The notes: generated by a model not told the origin, from the sequence alone. Positions 10,161 through 19,878 are shown, numbered from the stretch's first letter. The stretch: 64,000 nt of DNA from Pseudomaricurvus hydrocarbonicus (GCF_011602365.1 NZ_JAAONZ010000005.1:219386-283385); one strand, 5' to 3'. A program made the numbers and translations.

Positions 10161-10458
10161 AGACGTGTCTTGGCCATCATCTTTCGCAATCAAGAAGTGG
10201 ATCATTGCTGGGGGTTGCAGAGCCAGCTAAGTATTGCTCATTCGCCTGTTCAGACGTCGGACAAACGACTTCATTCATAATGTGACCACCATCGTTGCTG
10301 TTGTTATAGCGCACAATTACATAAGCGAAAAAACTTATAGGATAAAGCTTTCTAAGCTCGAGTTATTGTCAATTGATGACTGAACTACACTTATGGATCA
10401 GTTCATCTCCAGTTTCTCAAAAATGATAAAAACGATTTATTCAGATGAGGACTCGACA

Positions 10459-10839
10459 ATGACTATTGGAAATGCAATCGGGGAGTTTTCTTCCAAATCC
10501 ACAAGCATCACAGTTTCAGATGATAACGATGGACGAGTGATCACCCAGGTCAATTTTGAAGGCATGGCGGATGGCTATGGCGTCATAACATCAACTATGG
10601 CCTTCTATGGCTCCGAGCCTGGCGCTGACAGAGGGCATGTTAGCTATGCTGGTCAGGCTTTTCCGCCAGAAGGCCGCTTTGTCACGGGTACCGGTGAAGG
10701 GGTTTTCGAGGAATCGGGAACCCATGAATGGCGAGTACGATTGACGATTCACGTGTCTGATGGAAAGTTGCTGTTAAGTGATGGTATCGTCAAGTTGAAA
10801 GACCGTTCGTATACCGGAAAAATTTATGAATGGGAATGA
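10459..10839 (+). CDS. small protein of unknown function
   Basis: 126 aa from the chosen ATG. An in-frame ATG at 10393 would add 22 residues, but it has no ribosome site, whereas 10459 is preceded by GATGAGG at good spacing. The sequence is rich in Gly, Ser, Thr and short alternating hydrophobic runs with no cysteine, signal peptide or transmembrane helix, which suggests a small cytosolic beta-barrel. I do not recognise a family. It is monocistronic between the ligase and the DUF3604 gene. Confidence 0.6.
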   Translation: MTIGNAIGEFSSKSTSITVSDDNDGRVITQVNFEGMADGYGVITSTMAFYGSEPGADRGHVSYAGQAFPPEGRFVTGTGEGVFEESGTHEWRVRLTIHVSDGKLLLSDGIVKLKDRSYTGKIYEWE

Positions 10840-11124
10840 CTGGGCAACACTTTTTTAACTGCAAGCCCGCCAGCCAAAACAAACAGAAGGGGCGTAATCA
10901 GAGGCCAGCCCTATTAAGCGGGTAGGTAGAATATGGCGAAGGCACATGCCACAGCTGGGTTTGAGGGCCTGCCCCGGGTTCTTCGCAATTATGACCTTCG
11001 AAGAGTGTAAATATACGGACATTCATTCTTTAAAGTGGCCATGTGACTGGCATGCCCCCTGATCCTCAGGCTTAATCGTCTTGAAAGCTCAGTGCATAAC
11101 AATTTAATAATTGAGTAAATCAAG

Positions 11125-13056
11125 ATGATGGTAAGATTTTCTGGCCTGACTGCATTGGGGAGCAATGCCCCCGTGTTTACCAGATTCACCTCTTTAATCG
11201 CGGCTGTATTGATTTCGGCATTGTGGCAGCAGCCGTCTGTCGCCGCCACAGATTCTGTTTTGGCGACTACGCCAATGACGTCTCAACAACCGTTTTCTCC
11301 TTCCTTGCGAACTCCGGCTGAAAATCAACTGTTTTGGGGTGATTTACACCTCCATACCAATCTCTCCACCGATGCTTACATTAACGGCTCTAGGAGCATT
11401 GGCCAGGAAGAGGCCTACCGTTTTGCCATGGGAGAGACCGTGACCTCCGATATTGGTATCGAAGCCAAGCTGAATCGACCACTGGATTTTCTGGCTGTGA
11501 CAGATCATGGAGAGAATCTGGGGTTGTACGCTCGCATAGAAGCCGGGGATCCGCTAGTGGTAGGACAACCGGTTGGCGACCGCTACGCCGAAGTGCTGGA
11601 TCTGTTTGGGAAGGTGGGGTTGCGCAATGCCTTTATGCAAGTCATTGGCAAGCACGGCCCGATGCCGGACATGCCCACCAGTGTTCTGCGTTCTATCTGG
11701 AGCGATGTTACGCAAATAGCCGATCGTTATAACCAACCGGGGCAATTCACCACGCTGATTGGATACGAGTGGACCTCCATGATCAACGGTGACAATCTGC
11801 ATCGTGTGGTCTTGTTTCGCGATGATGCTGACCTCACCAGCCAAGTGTTACCCATTGATGCCAATGAGAACCCCGACCCGGAAAGCCTTTGGGCGGGACT
11901 GGCCCATTATGAAGAGGCCACCGGTGGTCAGGTATTGGCCATCCCTCACAACGGCAATCTCTCCAATGGACGGATGTTCTCTCCCCAGCGTGTTAACGGA
12001 GACCCTATAGATCGACGCTACGCGGAAAATCGCATGCGCTGGGAACCGGTCTACGAAGTCACGCAGATGAAGGGAGATGGCGAGAGTCATCCCACCCTGT
12101 CGCCAACGGATGAATTTGCCAATTTTGAAACCTGGGATACAACCAACGTTGCCTTTAGCACACCGAAAGAACCCTGGATGCTGCGTTACGAATACGCTCG
12201 TTCGGCTCTGAAAGATGGTCTTGAGTATGACCGGACCCTGGGGGCCAACCCGTTCAAGATGGGATTGGTGGGAGGGACGGATACTCACACCGGTTTGGCC
12301 ACCACCAGAGAAGATAATTACTTCGGCAAGTTCAAAGGCTCGAATCCTTCGGCCGAGCGCTTGAAGGCCAAAATGGGGGGGCAGTTCCAGTCCAACCTGG
12401 ATTTAGGTGCTTCGGGATTAACCGGTGTTTGGGCCAGAGAAAACAGTCGTGAGGCCATCTTTGATGCTCTCCGCCGTCGCGAGGTGTATGCCACCAGCGG
12501 CAGCCGAATCCGCTTGCGATTTTTTGGGGGGTGGAACTTTCAGCCAGAGGACGTTACCCGTGCGGATTACGCTCGCTATGGTTACCGTTCCGGTGTGCCG
12601 ATGGGCAGTAATCTGCCCGCAAGGGAGAACGCCAATGCGCCGAGCTTTATGATCCATGCAGTGCGTGACCCGGATGCCGCCAATCTGGATCGGGTGCAGG
12701 TGATTAAGGGATGGCTGGACGATAAGGGGCAAAGCCACGAGAAGGTTTACAATGTGGCGCTTTCCGACGGTCGCACTGCCGATCGTAAAGGCCGGGTGCA
12801 ACCACTAAAGTCGACGGTGGACGTCGCCAAAGCCACCTACAGCAACTCAACAGGGGATCCAGAGTTGATCTCTTGGTGGCAAGACCCGGAGTTTGATCCG
12901 TTGCAGCCGGCGTTCTACTATGTTCGGGTGTTAGAAATCCCGACGCCACGCTGGACCACCTATGACGCGGCTTATTTCGACACTGAGCTTCCAGAGTCTG
13001 TGCCTGTAGAAATACAGGATCGGGCTTACAGTTCACCTATTTGGTATCAACCGTAA
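11125..13056 (+). CDS. DUF3604 family exported protein
   Basis: 643 aa. A hydrophobic segment around residues 17-42 ending near SVAA looks like a signal peptide, so the protein is probably periplasmic. The mature part opens with NQLFWGDLHLHTNLSTDAY, the hallmark of DUF3604, with a PHP-like metal-binding DxHxH. Further metal-type motifs are VTDHGENLG, IGYEWTS, IPHNGNLSNG and GGTDTHTG. The family is a predicted metal-dependent hydrolase of unknown substrate found widely in marine bacteria. It stands alone. The tandem ATG ATG leaves the start uncertain by one codon. Confidence 0.85.
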   Translation: MMVRFSGLTALGSNAPVFTRFTSLIAAVLISALWQQPSVAATDSVLATTPMTSQQPFSPSLRTPAENQLFWGDLHLHTNLSTDAYINGSRSIGQEEAYRFAMGETVTSDIGIEAKLNRPLDFLAVTDHGENLGLYARIEAGDPLVVGQPVGDRYAEVLDLFGKVGLRNAFMQVIGKHGPMPDMPTSVLRSIWSDVTQIADRYNQPGQFTTLIGYEWTSMINGDNLHRVVLFRDDADLTSQVLPIDANENPDPESLWAGLAHYEEATGGQVLAIPHNGNLSNGRMFSPQRVNGDPIDRRYAENRMRWEPVYEVTQMKGDGESHPTLSPTDEFANFETWDTTNVAFSTPKEPWMLRYEYARSALKDGLEYDRTLGANPFKMGLVGGTDTHTGLATTREDNYFGKFKGSNPSAERLKAKMGGQFQSNLDLGASGLTGVWARENSREAIFDALRRREVYATSGSRIRLRFFGGWNFQPEDVTRADYARYGYRSGVPMGSNLPARENANAPSFMIHAVRDPDAANLDRVQVIKGWLDDKGQSHEKVYNVALSDGRTADRKGRVQPLKSTVDVAKATYSNSTGDPELISWWQDPEFDPLQPAFYYVRVLEIPTPRWTTYDAAYFDTELPESVPVEIQDRAYSSPIWYQP

Positions 13057-13484
13057 GCTGGAGAAAGAGGAAAGCCCTCGCTTAGCTCGTTTGCGTCTTG
13101 AGTCTTTCATTTTCAAAGGGTTCAGGGCGCGGCGGTTTAATGGCCATAAGCGGCAAACTTCAGCCAATAATGGATTCAATTGCGCCCTGGCAACCACCAG
13201 CTAAATAATTAACGGGTCTATATTTCGGTGTTAGGCTTGATCATGACTTATTTCTGTTAATCACATAGGGAAGCATCGATTCAAGTCAAAAAATACTGTT
13301 CTTGCCAATCACCAAAAGGGCGTTGAATACTGACAATATTGAACGAATGAATATAAAATATCGACACCAGTTATTGGCTGCAACAAAATCAGTGGTTTGC
13401 CTTTGGCAGACCGTCACCTCGTAGGTTGCTGTTAAAAATCATTGACGGCTGATGCCGTCATCAGCCGTCAATGATTTTAATATT
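13057..13484. other. convergent intergenic region
   Basis: 428 bp between two convergent genes. No coding signal is seen. Its only recognisable element is the strong hairpin at its right end, listed separately. Confidence 0.5.
13437..13476 (-). terminator. strong terminator of the GH3 gene
   Basis: Perfect 18-bp inverted repeat AATCATTGACGGCTGATG / CATCAGCCGTCAATGATT around a 4-nt loop, starting 9 bp past the GH3 stop. On the minus strand it ends in a run of T, the form of an intrinsic terminator; it could also work in the other direction. Confidence 0.85.
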
Positions 13485-15953
13485 TTAGTGTCTCAGCAAC
13501 GTTAACAGCGCCTGACCAAAACGGTAGTTCAAACAGTGAATTAAAATATTCAGTGTTTTCAAGCTAAACTGACCGTTACTGGCCAGAGCCATAGATTTTA
13601 ACGGGGTGCTTTTCATCACATTCTGCACGATGGTAACCAGCTGGGTATCGTCCTTATCGATTTGGGTGTGCTCCAACATTTTTTCTGCAAAGGCTTTTGC
13701 TATATGGCGCCCCAAGCGTGATGACTCCAGTTCGGTGAGGGTGGAATTGACTGTGAATGGGCGGGTTGGTTCGGTGGTTGGAATATCCCTTTGCAGCATG
13801 TCTTGAAAAATTGTATCGGGTATTTGACGGGTCTCGGCAGTCATGGCCTGAAAAAAAGCACTCACCGGGTCTGTACTCACTATCGTTTCAGTACTTACCA
13901 CAGGTTCTCTAACCGGGATGGTCACCGGTATCTGCAAGTGCAGGTGACGGCTTGAGCTGCCCACATCGATGCTGTATTGCCCCGGGTTTTTCAGCCAGCG
14001 TTGTTGCTTCACACAGTAAAAATCAAAGGCGTGGAGATCAAGACTGATGTCTACGGAGCGCTTTTCGCCCGCCGGGATTAACAGCTTGGCAAAGCCTGCC
14101 AGTTGTTGCCTGGGCCGATGAACATTCGACGATTGACAGCCCACATACAGTTGCACAATCTCTTCACCATCGTGGTGACTGTCATTGTGGAGCGTGACTC
14201 GGATACGTACTCCCTCTGCCAGCGGGTCGCCCTGCAAATCGGCCTTGAGGTAGCGGAAATTACTGTAACTCAATCCATAACCGAAGGGAAAAAGAACGGC
14301 TTTATCGACAGTGTTGAAGTAACGATAACCGACATACAGCCCCTCCCGGTATTGCACCTGGCGTGCACTGCCGGGAAAGTAGGCATCGGCCAGCAGGTCG
14401 CTCTGTCGCAGCGGAAAAGTCTCCGCCAGCTTTCCACTGGGATTGGAGGCACCTGTTAACATATCCGCGATGGCACTGCCAGATGCCTGCCCGGTCAGAT
14501 AGCCTTCCAACAACGCATCCACCTGCTCAAGCCCGTTCATGGTTATCGCAGAACCATTGCTTAAAACCACAACGCTGGGCACATCAACTGCGGCTACAAT
14601 GTCAATCAGGCGCTGATGTTGTTGTGGCAGTGATAACTGAGATCGATCGGCGGTTTCTGTTTCAAAGCTTTCCGGCAGGCCGGCAAACAACACGACAATG
14701 TTGGCGGCTTGTGCAATCTCTACAGCGTCAGAGATCAGGGCTTCGTCATTGGGTGAATGTTTCGGACAATAGCCGTCGGCATAAAGTAAGCGGGTGCCAG
14801 GATGCTGTTCTGCCCAGCTCGCAAGGCTGTCGTAGGCAGCGTCGATCTGGGTCGGATTCACTTTAGAGCTGCCGCAGCCCTGAAAGCGCGGTTGCTTGGC
14901 AAAGGCACCGATGACGGCAATCGTCTGTCCGGTTTGCAGCGGCAGTGTCTGTCGCTCGTTTTTCAACAAAACTACCGAGCGCCGGGCAGCCTCCCGAGCC
15001 AGGTGATGGTGGGCCGGGAGATCAACTTCCGTTGGCAGTACTGGGCGTTGTCGGGCCTTCAGCATTAACTCAATAATACCGGTGACACATCTATCCAGCT
15101 CTTTTTCTGTCAAACTACCATTGCTAACTGCTTCAATAAGCTGTTGATCCGTAACGCCCCCATTACCGGGCATTTCCAGGTTCAGTCCGGCTTCTATGCT
15201 GCGCACTCTGTCGTTGCTGGCCATCCAGTCAGAAACAACGATGCCCTCAAACTGCCAGTCTTTTCGCAACACCTGAGTCAGCAACCAGGCATTGTCGCTG
15301 CAATAAGTACCGTTCAGGCGGTTATAAGCCGACATCACACTCCAGGGTTGTGACTGCTCAATCGCCACTTCGAAACCACGCAGATACAGCTCTCTCAGGG
15401 TCCGATCGTCAACTACCGCATCGGTGATCATGCGATTGGTTTCCTGATTGTTGACGGCAAAATGTTTAAGGCAGGACCCCACGCCTTGTGACTGCACTCC
15501 ACGAATCATCGCCGCGGCCAATTGACCGGTGAGCAGAGGATCCTCGGAAAAGTATTCAAAGTTGCGCCCGCCCAATGGGTGGCGTTTGATATTGATCCCT
15601 GGCCCGAGTAACACGGCCACATTTTGAGCGGCCGTCTCCCGCCCCAGTGCCTCACCTACGGTTTGCAGTAACTCCAAATCCCAGGAGCTGGCCAGGGCCG
15701 AAGCGGTTGGGAAGCATGTGGCTGGCACACTGTTATTCATGCCCAGGTGATCACTGTCACCCGCCTGCTTGCGCAGACCGTGGGGGCCATCGGTGACCAT
15801 CAGCGCGGGCAGCTTGAACCGGGGCAGTGATTTTAGTTGCCAGAAATTTTCGCCGGAACACAAGCTGGCTTTCTCCTCAAGGGTCATCTGTTCAACCAAT
15901 TGCTTGGCCTGGGTGGTTAAGGCGTTATTGGAGGAGGGCCGTGTTGTATTCAT
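13485..15953 (-). CDS. glycoside hydrolase family 3 beta-glycosidase
   Basis: 822 aa with no signal peptide, so probably cytoplasmic. The N-terminal barrel has LMVTDGPHGLR, the conserved KHF (Lys163-His164) and the nucleophile in VVSDW (Asp242). The second domain has the acid/base region LPESFETETADRSQ, and a fibronectin-III-like domain follows (DGEEIVQLYVG, LAGFAKL). An extra C-terminal tail of about 120 residues has no motif I know. Likely cleaves beta-linked glucosides or a related oligosaccharide after import. The start is preceded by AAGGACAACC. Its former transporter upstream survives only as a stub and the divergent AraC gene is interrupted, so the substrate route may be lost. Confidence 0.9.
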   Translation of the reverse strand: MNTTRPSSNNALTTQAKQLVEQMTLEEKASLCSGENFWQLKSLPRFKLPALMVTDGPHGLRKQAGDSDHLGMNNSVPATCFPTASALASSWDLELLQTVGEALGRETAAQNVAVLLGPGINIKRHPLGGRNFEYFSEDPLLTGQLAAAMIRGVQSQGVGSCLKHFAVNNQETNRMITDAVVDDRTLRELYLRGFEVAIEQSQPWSVMSAYNRLNGTYCSDNAWLLTQVLRKDWQFEGIVVSDWMASNDRVRSIEAGLNLEMPGNGGVTDQQLIEAVSNGSLTEKELDRCVTGIIELMLKARQRPVLPTEVDLPAHHHLAREAARRSVVLLKNERQTLPLQTGQTIAVIGAFAKQPRFQGCGSSKVNPTQIDAAYDSLASWAEQHPGTRLLYADGYCPKHSPNDEALISDAVEIAQAANIVVLFAGLPESFETETADRSQLSLPQQHQRLIDIVAAVDVPSVVVLSNGSAITMNGLEQVDALLEGYLTGQASGSAIADMLTGASNPSGKLAETFPLRQSDLLADAYFPGSARQVQYREGLYVGYRYFNTVDKAVLFPFGYGLSYSNFRYLKADLQGDPLAEGVRIRVTLHNDSHHDGEEIVQLYVGCQSSNVHRPRQQLAGFAKLLIPAGEKRSVDISLDLHAFDFYCVKQQRWLKNPGQYSIDVGSSSRHLHLQIPVTIPVREPVVSTETIVSTDPVSAFFQAMTAETRQIPDTIFQDMLQRDIPTTEPTRPFTVNSTLTELESSRLGRHIAKAFAEKMLEHTQIDKDDTQLVTIVQNVMKSTPLKSMALASNGQFSLKTLNILIHCLNYRFGQALLTLLRH

Positions 15954-15982
15954 GGTTGTCCTTTAGCTGTTTTCTTTTTTGA

Positions 15983-16135
15983 TTAGTGATTAGTGCCGCG
16001 CAAGCGCGCAATCATGAACTTGATCAGACGGTAGAAGCCATAGAGCAAGGCAACCACCAAAATCAGCAGCGGTACAGCGACGATCGCCACCCCCTGCAGA
16101 GCGTATCTTGGGTAAAACCTGGCCTGTTTTAGTTG
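15983..16135 (-). pseudogene. C-terminal stub of a membrane transporter
   Basis: On the minus strand an open stretch with no plausible start codon encodes ...FYPRYALQGVAIVAVPLLI continuing into one hydrophobic helix and the basic tail RLIKFMIARLRGTNH before a stop. This looks like the last helix and tail of a multi-pass transporter, for example an MFS or sugar:cation symporter. An in-frame stop lies at 16136-16138. It sits 29 bp upstream of the GH3 gene in the same orientation, where a glycoside permease would be expected. Alternatively it is a genuine single-helix small protein starting at an internal GTG. Confidence 0.45.
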
Positions 16136-16236
16136 TTATGATGCAATCACTGTACGGCAAAGCAGCAATATTGAGAATGGACAATAGAGTGAAAATATGG
16201 ATGATTATCTTATTTTTAATCTAAAGGGGTTCGCAG

Positions 16237-17337
16237 ATGGGGGCAGATGAGATCTGCGCACAGGCATGGGCCTTGTGGAATTCGCTGTGTGGTAAAGCAT
16301 TGATAGCACCACAAACACAAGCTCTGACGAAGATGCTTAATTTAGAAAAGAACGCTGATTATCGTCTGCTGTTAACCCCCGATTCTTTTTCGTAGTTACT
16401 CCGGCAGCAACCCCAGGCACAGGCATTAAAAAGCCGCTGGCAAAGCCATTTTCTGGGCAAGACCTTGGACAGTGTGCAGGCCACCGCATTCATCAATGAC
16501 CTGATCTCCATACTGGAGTTGGTGGATCAGCATTTTGTGGCTTTGCCCGTGGTCAGTCAGTCTAATCTTCGGCAGGGTGAAGTGGGGGATGCAGCGGTGC
16601 GACGTCCTGCCGGAAAAAACAGCGGTTGGACCTTGATGCTCACTGTGGAGGGCGGGGGAACATTCAATTGCGTGCGCCAATCTTATGCCTCTTCGCCAGG
16701 AGATCTGGTGTTGCTGGCGCCTGGGGCTTTATACGATTATCGCCGAACGGATGATCAGCCGGTTTGGCGGCATTTCTGGATTTACTGCAATCTTTCCCCT
16801 GCAGTCGTAAACTCTCTTAACTGGCAAGAGCTGGGGCCCTATATCTATCAACTGCACCTGCGCCCGCAGGATAATCTAGTCGTGCAGGAAATTTTCCAGC
16901 AGCTGTTCGATCTGGACCCCTCTGAAAAAGAACTACCCACAGCGTTACGGAATAATCTGGTGGAGCAGATATTTCTACGCTCGTTACAATGGGCTGAGGA
17001 CGCCAGCGGCCATGTAATCAATGCACACGTGAAACAGGCCATGAATTACATTGAACAGAAGCTGTACGATTCTATTGCCGTTGAAGACATTGCTGAGGCT
17101 GCAGGACTGTCGAAAGCACGGTTGTCAGCGTTGTTTAAAAATTCACTGGGGCGCAGCATGCTGAGTTGGCGGGATGAACGACGAATGGCCCAGGCGTGTC
17201 AGATGTTAATGAACCGCGCTGTGAAGATTCACACTGTCGCGCAAGCCCTGGGTTACGACGATGCCTTGTATTTCTCTCGGAAATTCAGGCAAGTGGTTGG
17301 CAAAAGCCCGCAAGCGTATCGGCGTAAGAGGCTGTAA
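16237..17337 (+). pseudogene. AraC-family regulator interrupted by an in-frame TAG
   Basis: An ATG at 16237 with an excellent ribosome site (AAAGGGG, 7-nt spacing) opens 52 codons that end at TAG 16393-16395. The same frame then continues without a break to 17337. The downstream part has a cupin-like sensor (SSPGDLVLLAPGALYDYRR) and a C-terminal AraC helix-turn-helix (VEDIAEAAGLSKARLSALFK ... QALGYDDALYFSRKFRQVVG). If only the downstream part is used, the first candidate start is TTG 16465 (290 aa), with no ribosome site. The likely history is a regulator of the divergent GH3/transporter genes hit by a nonsense mutation. Residual function by reinitiation or readthrough is possible. Confidence 0.65.
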
Positions 17338-17430
17338 TCGAATCTATAAGATTACCATTTCATCACCTTGGAATGACTGTCTGATTAAATACTCAATTTA
17401 ACATAATCAATATTATGCGAACTAAAAAAA

Positions 17431-17480
17431 GGGTGATCGACGAAATTTTCCCTAACACCTGTGTAAACCCTTGTAACATA
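17431..17480 (+). repeat. 50-bp direct repeat, copy 1
   Basis: Begins GGGTGATCGACGAAATTTTC and ends CCCTTGTAACATA. Directly abuts copy 2 with no spacer. Confidence 0.85.
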
Positions 17481-17530
17481 GGGTGATCGACGAAATTTAC
17501 CCTAAAACCTGTGTAAATCCCCGTAACCCA
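17481..17530 (+). repeat. 50-bp direct repeat, copy 2
   Basis: Begins GGGTGATCGACGAAATTTAC, contains CCTAAAACCTGTGTAA and ends GTAACCCA. Exact 50-bp period with copy 1. A related copy lies about 39 kb away at 56780. Confidence 0.85.
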
Positions 17531-17575
17531 TTGAAATGTATAAATATTTACTAATTTTTTAACAGTTCATTAGTG

Positions 17576-17625
17576 GGGTGAATTACGAAATTTGCCCTAA
17601 AACCTGTGCAAACCTTTGTAACATA
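17576..17625 (+). repeat. 50-bp direct repeat, copy 3
   Basis: Begins GGGTGAATTACGAAATTTGC and continues CCTAAAACCTGTGCAAACC to GTAACATA. It is separated from copy 2 by a 45-bp AT-rich spacer; similar AT-rich sequence (TTGA..TATAA) follows both copies 2 and 3, so the original unit may have been longer. Confidence 0.8.
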
Positions 17626-17805
17626 TTGATTTATAAGAATATAAATTCATCTAGAGCATAATTTCAAAGAAAGGGGCGCTTACAATTTGGTGGCTTTGAC
17701 TGTAGTGCAACCAGACTTGGCCGGGTGTCAAGCTGGATGAAGAGGGGAGGGGCTAGAACACACAGTACCACTCCCTTCTACACATTCGAGATGCTATGAT
17801 GACGG

Positions 17806-18612
17806 CTAATCGAGCTCTACATCCTGAAACTCCTGCAGCGTTCTGGAGAAGCTTGGCGTTGCAGGTTGGTCAAAGTCATAAACCCCTAACTTATTAACAT
17901 GCGCCCAAGCAATGACTGAACCCTCTTTCACACCCTCAAGAATTGCTTCCTGCTCTTGATTGTCTTCCGTGTTGAGATAGTGTTCGCTCAAAAAGAGGTA
18001 GTTCCATAAAATGATGACGTTTTTTAAAAACGTCAAACACAGTTGGGTTATGGTGATCTTAGGCTCGACACCAACTTTAAGCTCTCCACCACGAGCAAAA
18101 AACATAGCTTCGGAGAGTTTTTGACCCAACTCTACGATGTTCAATTGTTTATTGATTGAGCGTCTCAGATCAGCATCGTCAATATAGGTTAGAATAAATT
18201 CAGTTTTCAATAACCTGCCAAATTCTTTGACAGCTGCATACAGCTTGGTTTCTCTCGTTGACGCAGATAAAGTTTTAAACGTGTCCGAACCAGGGCAATA
18301 ACCCAATTTAATCGATACCATCAGTCTCAGTATATCATCCCAGTTCTCAATGATTTTCTTATGACTAATACCACGCCCTGGCTTGACCGCATAACTAGAT
18401 TTTCTTTTATTAGTTTTCGATTCATAGTAATAGAGCTTTTGTTTGTGTACATTTTTGATGCGAGGTGAGAAAGCTACGCCCAGAAAGTTCAGCGCAGTAA
18501 AGGTAGCTTCCGTGTAACCGTGAGTGTCCGTGCTGTGCCGATGCTCGTCTTCATCCTTAAATAACGTTCCTTTGGTCTTAGCCAAACCATCAATCATATA
18601 TGGAAAAATAAA
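17806..18612 (-). pseudogene. Tn3-family transposase, C-terminal fragment
   Basis: On the minus strand, homology starts around PYMIDGLAKTKG and runs through HSTDTHGYTEATF (conserved DDE Asp region), LGVAFSPRI, WDDILRLM, LRRSINKQLN, EAMFFARGGELKV, ILWNYLFL and AWAHVNKLGVYDF to a normal C-terminus. These are the ordered motifs of the DDE_Tnp_Tn3 domain. A full-length transposase is near 1000 aa; only about 265 residues remain and the first catalytic Asp is absent, so it is inactive. The frame stays open upstream to 18885, but that part is not transposase: it covers a palindrome and antisense of a hydrolase remnant. Confidence 0.85.
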
Positions 18613-18613
18613 T

Positions 18614-18677
18614 GGGGACGGAGGGATTAAAATTTGATCAGTCTTGAAGTTGATTAATAAATAATTCCTCCGTCCCC
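18614..18677. repeat. REP-like palindrome GGGGACGGAGG
   Basis: GGGGACGGAGGG at 18614-18625 pairs with CCTCCGTCCCC at 18667-18677 around an AT-rich 41-bp centre. Short palindromic elements with GGGGACGGAGG-type ends are commonly dispersed in proteobacterial genomes and associated with Y1/RAYT transposases. It lies exactly between the transposase fragment and the hydrolase fragment. Confidence 0.7.
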
Positions 18678-18686
18678 TTTTCGTTG

Positions 18687-18788
18687 CCTGGTGGGGTAGG
18701 GCTGGAAAATGGCCACTGGCTGCAGTCCGGCGATCGGCTGCGTCTGGTGCTGGACGACATCGGCGCAATCGAACACCAGATATTGTAA
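18687..18788 (+). pseudogene. C-terminal tail of a fumarylacetoacetase-family hydrolase
   Basis: The plus strand reads PGGVGLENGHWLQSGDRLRL..DDIGAIEHQIL then TAA. This matches the terminal beta-strand region of FAH-family enzymes (compare GTPEGVGVA...LQAGDVVRCEIDGIGVIENTV in the intact gene at 32929-33783). Everything upstream is gone, replaced by the palindrome and the Tn3 fragment. It shows that a second catabolic hydrolase gene was destroyed here. Confidence 0.75.
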
Positions 18789-19068
18789 CGTCAGAAACAC
18801 TCAACAGTTGGATCTGCATCTTGGCACGCCTTATGAGGTTACTCTCATAGGCGTGCGTTTTTTTAGATGAGAGAATCCAGACCAAAGAGTCAGACGTCTT
18901 CCTAATTTATTGCTTTTAAACAATAAAAAATCATCGCCTTCAGTGTTGAATAACCTGCCGGTGTGTGAATTTCCAAAAACCTGTAATGGCGAATTTTTCA
19001 CTCTTTACGGATTGTCAATCCCGGATAGAATGATTATAAAGCTAACAAATACAAAGAGAGTCGTACCT

Positions 19069-19858
19069 GTGAAATGGGGACCGCACGGACAAAAAGCCGC
19101 CATCAGTATTACGTTCGACAACTTCGGTGAAGCGGCTGAGCTGGAGTTAAATCTATGGCCCGCAGACCAACCCATCGGTCAACATGGCACCCGCACAATG
19201 TTACCCATCATCCTGCGAGATCTGCAACAAGCAGACCTGAAGGGCACATTTTTTATCGAAGGTTGGAATGGTGACATCTATCCCGAGTCTGTTGACGCCA
19301 TTCGCGCCGCGGGGCATGAAGTTGCTTGTCACGGCTGGCGACACGAGATCTGGCAGACAAAAACAGCACATCACCCGTTCCAGTCTCGCGGCCCTCAGCA
19401 GCGCAACGGCTACCCCCGTTGGTTTTTGCCCACCCGGCGGCAGCATCTCCGACACTTGTGCAGAGCTGCTTGCCAACCATCAACTGACATATGTGTCAGC
19501 GGTCGGGGAGGGTGCAAAATGCAGTCACGGTTTGGCGCTGCTGCCATTTCGCTGGACAGAGGTGGATGCACTCTACTTTGAACCTTTTATGAGTCAATAC
19601 AGAGAGCAGCTGTACGGCTCCGCAGCGCTGAAATCCCTGGAAGAATGGGCAACAGCCCTGAAGTCGGTCATTCAACAAGCACTGGATACGGGGGGTTACT
19701 ACAGCGTAATTTTTCACCCTTATTTGTTAAGCGAGGACGAGGGTCGTCGAGAGGTTTTTCGCGAATTCTTACGTGCTCTCAAGGCTACAGACGATCTGTG
19801 GATTGCCCCCTGTCGGGACATCGCTGAACATCTGCTCGGTACACCACCTCAACAATAA
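19069..19858 (+). pseudogene. polysaccharide deacetylase-family gene with +1 frameshift
   Basis: From GTG 19069 (ribosome site AAGAGAG) the first frame reads VKWGPHGQKAAISITFDNFG, then GTFFIEGWNGDIYPESVDAI and AGHEVACHGWRHEIWQ: the NodB fold with its TFD and HGWRH metal motifs. The match then moves to the next frame, which carries ITRSSLAALSSATATPVGFC, PPGG and a complete C-terminus. Removing one A from the AAAAA run at 19359-19363 restores one reading frame (WQTKQHITRSS). Family: carbohydrate esterase 4-like, often N-deacetylase or cyclic-imide hydrolase. The neighbouring VOC gene has the same kind of lesion, so assembly error should be considered. Confidence 0.75.
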
Positions 19859-19878
19859 TCACCTTCAGGAGCTACATC

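Larger units (their letters stand above)
17338..17805. other. AT-rich intergenic region carrying repeats
   Basis: 468 bp without a gene. It holds three copies of a 50-bp direct repeat (listed separately) and, towards the right, the presumed distal flank of the Tn3-type fragment. I could not identify a Tn3 38-bp terminal repeat with certainty; GGGGCGCTTACAATTTGG at about 17673 is the nearest candidate. Confidence 0.4.

Noticed and set aside
15990..16184. 64-aa frame upstream of the GH3 gene
   Set aside because: The frame next to it, not this one, encodes the hydrophobic helix of a transporter tail; this frame has no features.
17431..17625. Possible CRISPR array from regularly spaced repeats
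   Set aside because: Two of the copies are tandem with no spacer, the third has a 45-bp AT-rich spacer, the unit is 50 bp and no cas gene is nearby.
18613..18885. N-terminal extension of the Tn3 transposase frame
   Set aside because: It is open only by chance; the plus strand there carries a palindrome and the tail of an FAH-family gene.
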